Source: Phycisphaerales bacterium (GTDB lineage Bacteria; Planctomycetota; Phycisphaerae; Phycisphaerales; UBA1924). From it: a stretch of DNA of 64,000 nt. Below, piece after piece: positions 47,002-56,643 of the stretch (position 1 is its first letter; each line of letters starts with the position of its first letter). The stretch lies in contig JAIEUA010000003.1 of assembly GCA_019744815.1 (NCBI GenBank), positions 124,001-188,000 on the forward strand, in the 5' to 3' direction. The notes under the pieces are model-generated. The model did not search any database. It had not been told where the DNA came from and saw only the letters and a list, made by a program, of their open reading frames with translations. Made by a program: the position numbers and the translations under genes.

Positions 47002-48149
47002 TGAGCAGTTCATCGTTCAACCCGTTTGGATCGCGGAGCACGCCGGGGAACCCTGGTGCGGGTGGTGGTTCGGGTGGTGGCGCGGGCGCGCCGGGCGGTG
47101 GGGCGGCGGGGAATCCGACCGGTCCTGCGGCGGGGTCGGTGCCGGGTTCTGGAGTGGGGCAGCCGGGGGGGCCGCGGCCGGTGTATCTGCGGCCGGCGAA
47201 GCCGCTGCCTTTGAAGCCGCGGCGGGTGCGGGGCGGGGTGAAGATCTCGGCGGCGGAGCAGACGGACCTGTGGTCCAAGAGCTGGGCGGCGCAGCGGTGG
47301 GTGCGGCTGATCGAGCAGGGGGCGCCGGGGAAGCGGGCGGTGGAGGGGCTTGAGTACGCGGTCTTGGGGCAGACGAAGAGTTTGCATGTTGAGCCGGGGG
47401 CGCTGGTCGCGATGGTGCAGGGGCGGGCGGAGCGGGCCTACCAGACGAAGCTGACGCTGACGCCTCTGACGGCGGAGCAGTGGGACCGTGTGGTGGGCGT
47501 GATGACGGATCAGGCGGTGTACGCGGCGAAGCTGCTGGCCGGCGACCTGCCGACGAACATCGAAGATGTGTTCAGCCCGTTGGGGCTGAAGCTGTTTGTG
47601 ACCGAGCCTGCGGAGTTGACGTGTTCGTGCACGTGCGTGGAGTTCACGAGCGAGGCGCACGAACGGAAGGAGAAGGGGGAGACGGGGCCGCAGCCTTGGT
47701 GCAAGCACGCGGCGTGCGCGGTGTACTTGTTCGCGCAGCGGCTGAGCGGCGATCCGTTCCAGATGTTCAAGCTGCGGGGGTTGGACGGGGCGGAGTTGTT
47801 CGAGCGGCTGCGGCACAACCGGGCGGTGGCGAACGCGTCGAAGACGAATCCGTCGGTGTATGTGGGGCGGGTGCCGGGGGTGTCGGATGCGGCGCCGATG
47901 GCGCTGGAGGCGACGCGGGATTTCTGGGAGTTGCCGCCGGAGCTGGAGACGCTGGAGACGCCGATCGAGCCGCCGCCGGTGAGCCATCCGCTGCTGCGGC
48001 GGCTGGGGCCGAGTCCGTTGGCGGCGGCGGCGCCTGGGCGTGAGAGCTCGCCGCCGGCGACGTTCCCGCTGGTGGGGCTCTTGGCGTCGTGCTATGAGAT
48101 GATCAGTGAGACGGTGATCCGGGAGGAGCGGGGCGGGACGCAGGCGTGA
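47001..48149 (+). CDS. SWIM zinc-finger protein, partner of upstream SNF2 helicase
   Basis: 'LTCSCTCVEFTSEAHERKEKGETGPQPWCKHAACAVYLFAQRL' SWIM-like CxC...CxH; start abuts helicase stop. Confidence 0.82.
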   Translation: MSSSSFNPFGSRSTPGNPGAGGGSGGGAGAPGGGAAGNPTGPAAGSVPGSGVGQPGGPRPVYLRPAKPLPLKPRRVRGGVKISAAEQTDLWSKSWAAQRWVRLIEQGAPGKRAVEGLEYAVLGQTKSLHVEPGALVAMVQGRAERAYQTKLTLTPLTAEQWDRVVGVMTDQAVYAAKLLAGDLPTNIEDVFSPLGLKLFVTEPAELTCSCTCVEFTSEAHERKEKGETGPQPWCKHAACAVYLFAQRLSGDPFQMFKLRGLDGAELFERLRHNRAVANASKTNPSVYVGRVPGVSDAAPMALEATRDFWELPPELETLETPIEPPPVSHPLLRRLGPSPLAAAAPGRESSPPATFPLVGLLASCYEMISETVIREERGGTQA

Positions 48150-48183
48150 GTCGAATTGGAGTCAGGCGTGCGTGAGGCGCGGG

Positions 48184-48663
48184 TCAGGCGCGGGTCGCGA
48201 AGATCTGCAGCCGGTGGCTCTGCAGCGTGAGGCCCCGTTGGCGGCAGGCGGCCTCGCAGAGGGCGTGGAGCTCGGGGATGTTGAGGGGCTCGCACTGGGC
48301 GTTGTCGGTGCGGACGAGCAGGTCGCGGGTGGTGGAGCCGAAGACGACCTGGTAGCGGCCGGCGTCGTCGTTGTCGAAGAGCAGGCGCTGGATGATGCCG
48401 GCCTGTTGCATGAGCTTCAGGGTGCGGTAGACGGTGGCCTTGGAGACGCGGAAGCCGGCGGCCTTCATGCTGGCGATGAGCTCGTCGGCGTGGAAGAGGG
48501 TGTCGGTGCGGAGAACCGAGTCGAGGATCTGGGCCCGCTCGAGGGTGTACTTGAGTCCCTCGGCCTTGAGGGTGCGGCGGAAGACGGCGCAGACGGGCTC
48601 GATGATGGTCGGCTCGGCGAGAGCGGTGCTGGCTTCGGTTTTCTCCGGGCGACGCTGCGGCAT
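48184..48663 (-). CDS. Fur-family regulator lacking canonical metal ligands
   Basis: 'LKYTLERAQILDSVLRTDTLFHADELIASMKAAGFRVSKATVYRTLKLMQQAGII'; HHDH and CxxC regions replaced. Confidence 0.82.
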   Translation of the reverse strand: MPQRRPEKTEASTALAEPTIIEPVCAVFRRTLKAEGLKYTLERAQILDSVLRTDTLFHADELIASMKAAGFRVSKATVYRTLKLMQQAGIIQRLLFDNDDAGRYQVVFGSTTRDLLVRTDNAQCEPLNIPELHALCEAACRQRGLTLQSHRLQIFATRA

Positions 48664-48781
48664 CGGATTATCCTACGGCGATCGGAGTGGTTTCGAGAGC
48701 GGCATGGGCGGGATGCCTGTGTCACTCAGGGCAGGACGCGGCGTGGAATCCGACGGAGCAACAACCTCGAGGCTGACACCC

Positions 48782-50887
48782 ATGCGGATCGCGGGGGTGT
48801 GGCTGGCGTTGGTGGCGGGGTTGGCGGTGGCGATCGGGTCGATCGGAGGGCCGCACGGGGCGGTGCAGGCGTTGGCCGCGCTCTTGTGGTGGATGTTTAC
48901 GGCGGGTTGGCCGGTGGTGGTGTACTTCGCGTCGTCGTATGGGTTGGGGCTGATCGTGCGACGCATCGTTCGCGGGGGCGGGGGGTTCCAGGCCCCGCTG
49001 ACGCTGTGTGTGGGGCTGTCGGTGCAGTTGACGATCGGGCACGCGATCAATTGCTTTGGGGGTGTGTTGCCAGGGTTGGCGTGGAACGTTGCGGCGCTGG
49101 TGCCGGCGGTGGTGGGGTTGGTGGTTGGGATCGCGGAGCTTCGCCGGGTGGTGAGCGAGCGCGGGGTTGCGGCGGAAGAGTCGCGTTCGTACTCGATACT
49201 GGTGTTGGCGGGGCTGGCGACGGCGATTGCGGCGGCGGTGATGGTGGTGGCGGCGTGTCAGCCGCCGGGGATCTTGTGGGCGAGTGAGTTCGGCGGGTTT
49301 GATGCGCTGAGTTACCACTTGCAGTTGCCGCAGGAGTGGCTGGCGGCGGGGCGGCTGGCGCCGGTGACGCACAATGTGTATTCGTTCTTGCCGTCGTATC
49401 TGGAGAGCGCGTTCCTGACGCTGCAGTTGTGGGCGTTTGTGCCGCGGACGAGCGGGGACGGGGTCGCGGGGATGCTGAGCGGGGAGGGAGCGCTGGCGTT
49501 GTCGTGCCAGATGCTGCATGTGGGGTGTGCGTTGGCGGCGGCGTGGGTGAGCGCGGCGGCGGCGCGGGCGGCGTGCGCGCGGGTGGTGGGTGAAGAAGGA
49601 ACTCTCGCGGGGCGTGTGGGCGGGTTGGTGGCGGGCGTGTTCGCGGTTGGGCTGCCCTGGGCGGTGGTGACGGGGTCGCTGGCGTACAACGAGATGGGGG
49701 TGAACGCGCTGTTCGCAGCGGCGATGCTGGTCGCGCTGGAGGCGCGGATGAGCGCGATGACGAAGGGGGTGCTCGCGGGGTGGCTGGTGGGTGTGGCGTG
49801 CGGGGTGAAGCCGACGGCGTTGTTCTTTGCGGCTCCGCCGGTGGGGTTGGTGCTGATCGCGGCTTCGCCGCGAGATGCCGTGCGGGTGATCGGCGGGGCG
49901 CTGGTGGGTGGTGCGGCGGCGATCGCGCCGTGGTTGCTTCGCAACTACATCGCGTGCGGGAACCCGGTGTTTCCGGCGTTGCACGCGGTCTTTGGCGAGG
50001 CGCACTGGACGGCGGAGCAGTTCGCGCGGTTTGCGGGGGCGCATCGGTTTGACGGTTCGTGGGTGGAACGATTGAAGCTGTTGGTGCTGGCGGATCCGAA
50101 CGATCCGGCGGGGCTTCGGCATCGGGGGCTGATGCACTCGCAGTGGAGCGTGTTCCCGTTTGTGGCGGGCGCGGCGATGCTGGTGTGCGGCATGTTCGCA
50201 GCGCGGCGGGGCGGCGACGGGCGGGGGCGGCTGGTGATCGCGGCGTTGCTGGTTGGGATTGTCGTGCAGGTGTTCGCGTGGCTGGCGTTCACGCATTTGC
50301 AGTCGCGGTTCTTGCTGCCGTTGGCGGTACCGGGGGCGGTGGTGATCGGGCTGGGCGTGGCGGTGCTGTCGCGGCGGTCGGTGGCGGCGGCGCGGCTGGT
50401 GGGTTCGGCGGCGCTGGTGATTGGGTTGTTCCAATCGATCCGGGCGTTGGATCATTTCTGGAGCGAGCGTGGGGGGCAGCCGAACGTGGGGTTGATGGTG
50501 GGGCCGCAGGGTTTGGTGCAGCGAGACTTGCGGGATGAGAAGCGGTCGGATGCGTTCCGACCGGGCGAGGTGGTGTACCTGCTGGGAGATTCGACGCCGC
50601 TGTATGTGCCGGGGCCGGTGGTGTATCACACGACGTGGGATACGCTGCGAGCGAATAGCGGCGGTGACGCGATCGCGGAGCTGGAAAACGAGCTGCGGCG
50701 GCGCGGCGTGACCGGGATTCTCGTGAATCCGATGGAGTTGAATCGGCTGAGCAAGACGGGCTGGTACGACCCGGCGGTGACGCCGGAGAGTGTGCGGGCG
50801 TGGGCGGAGCGGTCGATGAGGACGGTGCGGGTGCTGGAGACGGGGCAGGTTTTGCTGCGGTGGAAAGACGTGGAGGCGGCGCGGTGA
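48782..50887 (+). CDS. Polytopic glycosyltransferase-like membrane protein (GT39/ArnT-like)
   Basis: Multiple TM segments; 'EFGGFDALSYHLQLPQEWLAAGRLAPVTHNVYSFLPSYLESAFL'. Confidence 0.72.
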   Translation: MRIAGVWLALVAGLAVAIGSIGGPHGAVQALAALLWWMFTAGWPVVVYFASSYGLGLIVRRIVRGGGGFQAPLTLCVGLSVQLTIGHAINCFGGVLPGLAWNVAALVPAVVGLVVGIAELRRVVSERGVAAEESRSYSILVLAGLATAIAAAVMVVAACQPPGILWASEFGGFDALSYHLQLPQEWLAAGRLAPVTHNVYSFLPSYLESAFLTLQLWAFVPRTSGDGVAGMLSGEGALALSCQMLHVGCALAAAWVSAAAARAACARVVGEEGTLAGRVGGLVAGVFAVGLPWAVVTGSLAYNEMGVNALFAAAMLVALEARMSAMTKGVLAGWLVGVACGVKPTALFFAAPPVGLVLIAASPRDAVRVIGGALVGGAAAIAPWLLRNYIACGNPVFPALHAVFGEAHWTAEQFARFAGAHRFDGSWVERLKLLVLADPNDPAGLRHRGLMHSQWSVFPFVAGAAMLVCGMFAARRGGDGRGRLVIAALLVGIVVQVFAWLAFTHLQSRFLLPLAVPGAVVIGLGVAVLSRRSVAAARLVGSAALVIGLFQSIRALDHFWSERGGQPNVGLMVGPQGLVQRDLRDEKRSDAFRPGEVVYLLGDSTPLYVPGPVVYHTTWDTLRANSGGDAIAELENELRRRGVTGILVNPMELNRLSKTGWYDPAVTPESVRAWAERSMRTVRVLETGQVLLRWKDVEAAR

Positions 50888-51945
50888 GCACGGAGCGAGA
50901 GTTGGCAACGCCGGCGGGAGTGCCGCGGATTCCCGAGCCGCTGGAGGCTGCTCCGCGCCGAGCGGGTTGGAAGACGGCGGCGCAGATCGTGGGTTTTGTG
51001 ATCGGGCTGGGGCTGCTCGTGTGGTGTGTGATGCAGGCCTTCAGCCCGAAGAACCAGGAGCAGCTGGCGGCGCTGCGGAATGCGCCGTGGCCGCTGGTGG
51101 CGGCGTTGTTTGCGACCAACGTCTTGATCATCGCGAGCGCGGGGATGAACTTCTACCTCGCGCTGCGACCGGTGCGGAAGATCAACTTCCTGGACCTGCA
51201 CGCGACGAACGCGATCGCGATTCTGCTGGCGTATGCGCCGTTCAAGTTGAGCATGATCTTCCGGGTGCTGGTGCATCACCGGCGGGATCGCTTGCCGGTG
51301 GCGCTCATCGCGGCGTGGTTCGCGTGCGTCACGCTAGCGATGCTGGCGGCGTTCGGGCCGTTGGTGGTGGCGTCGGTGACCGGGAAGGGGATCGATGCAC
51401 GCTGGTTCGCGGTGGCGGCGGCGGGTGCGATCTTTGCGTGGCTGTGCTTGTGGCAGGCGGCGCGGTTCTTCTCGGGTGAGCGGGGGATGGAGCGGATTCA
51501 CGGCCTTGCGAGGGCGACGGGGATCGCGGCGGCGGAGCGATTGGCGGCGTCGAAGATGGTGCACAACCTGCACGACGGGCTGGGGATGCTGAACAAGCCG
51601 CAGCGGGTGGCGTCGCTGATCGGGATGCGGCTCTTGGACATGGTGATCCAGGCGACGCGGTTTTACATCGCGGCGAAGCTGCTGGGGATCGAGATGACGT
51701 GGGAGTCGGCGGTCTTGATCGCGTCGACGCACTTCATCATCGGGGTGATCTCGCCGTCGGGGATGATGGGGACGCGCGAGGCAGGTGCGGCGGGGCTGGC
51801 GAGCTACTTGCACGTCGCGGACATGTCGCAGGCGGCGGCGGTGGGTGTCCTGATCCTGGCGACCGAGGCGATCGTGAACGTGACGCTGGCGGTGGCAGGT
51901 GTGCTGCGGCTGGGCGTGGGGCGGATGTTCACACCGAGAGGCTGA
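50884..51945 (+). CDS. Flippase-like integral membrane protein (UPF0104/LPG synthase TM family)
   Basis: About 8 TM segments; C-terminal 'SPSGMMGTREAGAAGLASYL'; GTG start overlaps upstream stop. Confidence 0.65.
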   Translation: MSTERELATPAGVPRIPEPLEAAPRRAGWKTAAQIVGFVIGLGLLVWCVMQAFSPKNQEQLAALRNAPWPLVAALFATNVLIIASAGMNFYLALRPVRKINFLDLHATNAIAILLAYAPFKLSMIFRVLVHHRRDRLPVALIAAWFACVTLAMLAAFGPLVVASVTGKGIDARWFAVAAAGAIFAWLCLWQAARFFSGERGMERIHGLARATGIAAAERLAASKMVHNLHDGLGMLNKPQRVASLIGMRLLDMVIQATRFYIAAKLLGIEMTWESAVLIASTHFIIGVISPSGMMGTREAGAAGLASYLHVADMSQAAAVGVLILATEAIVNVTLAVAGVLRLGVGRMFTPRG

Positions 51946-51975
51946 GTGCGCGGCGCGTGCTTGGCGAAGGCTTGG

Positions 51976-53589
<1,614 letters not shown>

Positions 53590-53747
53590 GGGTGGACGGT
53601 ATCACAGATCGTGGGTGATGGTCGAGCAAATGGGCCGCGGCAAAGGGCCAAAGGGCCAAAGAGCCAAATGGCCAAAGAAAAAACCGGATTCGATGTTCGA
53701 ATCCGGTGTGCTGATTTGGCTCTTTGGATGTTTGGCCCTTTTCCTTC

Positions 53748-54938
53748 TCACTTCCGCGGCACGAAGCGCACCACGACGCCCTTGTCGCTGACGGCGTAGA
53801 GGTTGCCGTCCTCGAACTTGTCGGTCTGGAGCGAGGCGGTTTGGGGGATGACGAAGGAGCGGATGATGTCGCCGCGGTCCTTGTCGAGGAGCAGGGCGAC
53901 GGCGCCGTTCCAGACGAGGAGCTGGCCGGCGCGGATGCCGATGACGCTGCCCTCGACGACGCGGTTGGACCAGATGACCTTGCCGGTCTTGGCGTCGACG
54001 GCGGAGAGTCCTTCGGTGCCGAGCTGGCACCAGACGGTGGTGCCGTCGGTCGCGGGCTGGCGGGTGAGGGGGAGATCGCAGCGGAGGCGCCAGGCGACCT
54101 CGCCGTCGGTGCTGATGCCCCAGAGGGACTGGTCGCGTCCGGCGACGATCATGAGACCCTGTGCGGCGATGGGGTCGGTGCTGATGCCGCCGAAGATGGA
54201 ACCGCGGCCGGTGGGGCGGCCGGACTTGGCGTTGATGAAGGCGAAGGCGCCGGTTTGAGCGACGGCGCCGACGACGGTGTCATCGCCGCTGCCGAGGGCG
54301 ATGATGGGCTTTTGATCGATGGAGCCGCGGAGGAGGAAGGCCCAGCGTTCGACGCCCATGTCGGTGCGGTGGGCGGAGATGTGCCCGGTGGTGGTGCCGT
54401 AGACGAGGACGTTGCCGACGGTGGTGGCGGGGGTGTTGACGATGCGAGCGAACGGCTGGCGCTTGGAGATCGAGCCGCTGGTGGCGGCGAGCTCCCAGAG
54501 CTCGTTGTCGGCGGAGACCTGGACGCTGTCGCCGCTGCGGGCGAGGCCGACGAAGCGGGTGAGGGGGTTGGTGAGTTCGTTGGCCCAGCGGATGGCGCCG
54601 TTGCTGGTCTCGATGGCGGTGACGGTGGAGCCGGTTTCGAGGGCGAGAACGATGTCGCCGGCGGGCTGGAGGAGCTGGAGGCGTTGACCCTTGCCCACGA
54701 AGGGGAAGGCGGTCCAGTCGCGCTTGTAGCCGAGCTCGAGGAAGTTGGCGTCGCTGATGGCGTAGCCGCCGATGGGGCCGGAGACGGCGGCGGGCGCGGG
54801 TTTTTCGGCGGCGGGGGCGTCGGCCTTTTTGTGGGTCGCGCAGGCGGCGAGGCCGCAGCAGGCGGCGGTGCCGAGGGCGGCGGCGACGAGGGATCGGAGG
54901 GCGCGGGCAGAAGTCGTGGTCTGGAGTGCGTCGTTCAT
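53748..54938 (-). CDS. PQQ-like beta-propeller (BamB-like) lipoprotein
   Basis: 'AACCGLAACATHKKA' lipobox-like; repeated 'GAIRWANEL', 'GVERWAFLL', 'GEVAWRLRCD', 'GKVIWSNRVV' blades. Confidence 0.78.
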   Translation of the reverse strand: MNDALQTTTSARALRSLVAAALGTAACCGLAACATHKKADAPAAEKPAPAAVSGPIGGYAISDANFLELGYKRDWTAFPFVGKGQRLQLLQPAGDIVLALETGSTVTAIETSNGAIRWANELTNPLTRFVGLARSGDSVQVSADNELWELAATSGSISKRQPFARIVNTPATTVGNVLVYGTTTGHISAHRTDMGVERWAFLLRGSIDQKPIIALGSGDDTVVGAVAQTGAFAFINAKSGRPTGRGSIFGGISTDPIAAQGLMIVAGRDQSLWGISTDGEVAWRLRCDLPLTRQPATDGTTVWCQLGTEGLSAVDAKTGKVIWSNRVVEGSVIGIRAGQLLVWNGAVALLLDKDRGDIIRSFVIPQTASLQTDKFEDGNLYAVSDKGVVVRFVPRK

Positions 54939-55175
54939 GGTTCTGGGTTCTGCCAGGGGGAAGTGGTGGGGCGAAGGAAGCAACCGGTGGGCGGGGGAAG
55001 GGAGGGGCCGGAGGGTTGGATGTTGTACCAGATCGGGCGTCCCGGGCGGGTGGCTCGGGTTGCCATTGTTGGGGCGCTGGCGGGGGGCGTCGACCCGGGG
55101 CCGGATCTGTACGAACTGATGTCGCGAACGGAGGCAAGATTTGCGTTTGGAGGCGAGACCCCTGACACTTGCGGC

Positions 55176-55793
55176 ATGTTCACGGGCATTGTTCAGGCGA
55201 TGGGACGGGTGGCGGCGACGGAGCGGACGTCCAGCGGGCTTCGGCTGGAGATCGAGCCGACGGGCTGGGATTTCGTCCCGAGCGACGGCGATTCGATCAG
55301 TGTGGATGGGTGCTGCTTGACGGTGGTCGGGACGCCGACGAAGGGAGGGCGGTGGAGGTTTGATGCCGTGCCGGAGACGCTGGCGAAGACCACGGTGGGG
55401 GATCGGCGGGTGGGCGATGTGGTGAACCTGGAGCACTCGGCGACGGCGTCGACGTTTTTGGGTGGGCATGTTGTGCAGGGGCATGTCGATGGTGTCGCGG
55501 TGGTGGAATCGGTGGTGACAAGCCCGGAATGGCGGGTGCGGGTCCGCCCGCCCGCGGAGCTGATGCAGTACATGACGCCGAAGGGGTCGGTGTGCGTGTC
55601 GGGTGTTTCGTTGACGCTGGCGGCGGTGGATCCCGGGGCCGGGTGGTTTGAGGTGGCGTTGATACCGACCACACTGGAGAAAACGAACCTGAGGTCGCTG
55701 GCGAAGGGATCGCGGGTGAACATCGAAGCCGATACGCTGGTCAAGACGATGGTGCACTGGATGAGGCACTACGCGGCGAACGCGGCCCGCTGA
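55176..55793 (+). CDS. ribE: Riboflavin synthase alpha subunit
   Basis: 'MFTGIVQAMGRV', 'SVDGCCLTVV', 'VNLEHSATASTFLGGHVVQGHVDGV', 'SVCVSGVSLTLA'. Confidence 0.93.
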   Translation: MFTGIVQAMGRVAATERTSSGLRLEIEPTGWDFVPSDGDSISVDGCCLTVVGTPTKGGRWRFDAVPETLAKTTVGDRRVGDVVNLEHSATASTFLGGHVVQGHVDGVAVVESVVTSPEWRVRVRPPAELMQYMTPKGSVCVSGVSLTLAAVDPGAGWFEVALIPTTLEKTNLRSLAKGSRVNIEADTLVKTMVHWMRHYAANAAR

Positions 55794-55826
55794 TATGGGC
55801 GCGGGTTGCTTGAAGCAGGGAGGAAC

Positions 55827-56510
55827 GTGGCGGCGACTCCGGTCCAGATTGTGCCGTTCTCCGGGAAAGCGGGAGGGAAGGCGGGCGGCAAGGCCCGGCG
55901 TGGCGGCGCGCCTTCGACCGAGGGGTTGGGACGCGCTCCGGCGCGGGCGATGGATATCGCGGACCTGCACCGCGAGCGGACCAACGCGCCGCTGCGGGTG
56001 CTGGGGATCGACCCGGGGCTGCGGATCACGGGCTACGGCTGTATTGAGGTGCGGGGCGGCGCGACGACGCTGATCGAGGCGGGGGTTTTTCGGTTTGGAC
56101 GGGCGCTGAGCCGCGGGGAGCGCGATGAGGCGGAGGCTCGCGTGGGTGATGTGCACACGGTGTCGGCGCGGCTGTCGGAGCTGGATCGCGATTTCCGCGT
56201 CGTGCTCGATCGACTGCGGCCCGACCTGGTCGCGGTGGAGGCGCTGTTTGCGCACTACAAGCATCCCGCGACCGCGATTGTGATGGGCCATGCGCGGGGC
56301 GTGCTGCTGCTCGCCATCCGACAGATGGGCATGGAGCTGATGGAGCTGAAGCCGACGATGGTGAAAAAGTCCATCAGCGGCAACGGGCTGGCGAAGAAGG
56401 CCCAGGTGCAGTCGGCGGTGCGGTCGTTCCTGGGGCTCGAGACTCTTCCCGAACCCGCGGACATGGCCGACGCGCTGGCGGTGGCGATCTGTGCGTCGCG
56501 CCGGACCTGA
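55827..56510 (+). CDS. ruvC: Crossover junction endodeoxyribonuclease RuvC (start uncertain)
   Basis: 'LRVLGIDPGLRITGYGCIEV', 'LVAVEALFAHYKHPATAIVMGHARGVLLL', 'MVKKSISGNGLAKKAQVQ'. Confidence 0.9.
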   Translation: MAATPVQIVPFSGKAGGKAGGKARRGGAPSTEGLGRAPARAMDIADLHRERTNAPLRVLGIDPGLRITGYGCIEVRGGATTLIEAGVFRFGRALSRGERDEAEARVGDVHTVSARLSELDRDFRVVLDRLRPDLVAVEALFAHYKHPATAIVMGHARGVLLLAIRQMGMELMELKPTMVKKSISGNGLAKKAQVQSAVRSFLGLETLPEPADMADALAVAICASRRT

Positions 56511-56643
56511 AGCAAGTGGGGTGCCCACGGGGAACTCCCGGCGGCGCGTGACCGAGCGGGTGGGTGTCGTGCCGGCTTGACCCTTGGATGATTTTCGCGA
56601 TCGCACTCTTGGCGCGGTGGGGGTGCTCGGGTATAAGAGAAGC

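Noticed and set aside
43669-47013. Large minus-strand ORF (1114 aa) opposite the SNF2 helicase
   Set aside because: Arg/His/Leu/Pro-rich translation with no domain motifs; a GC-rich antisense artefact of a clearly coding plus strand.
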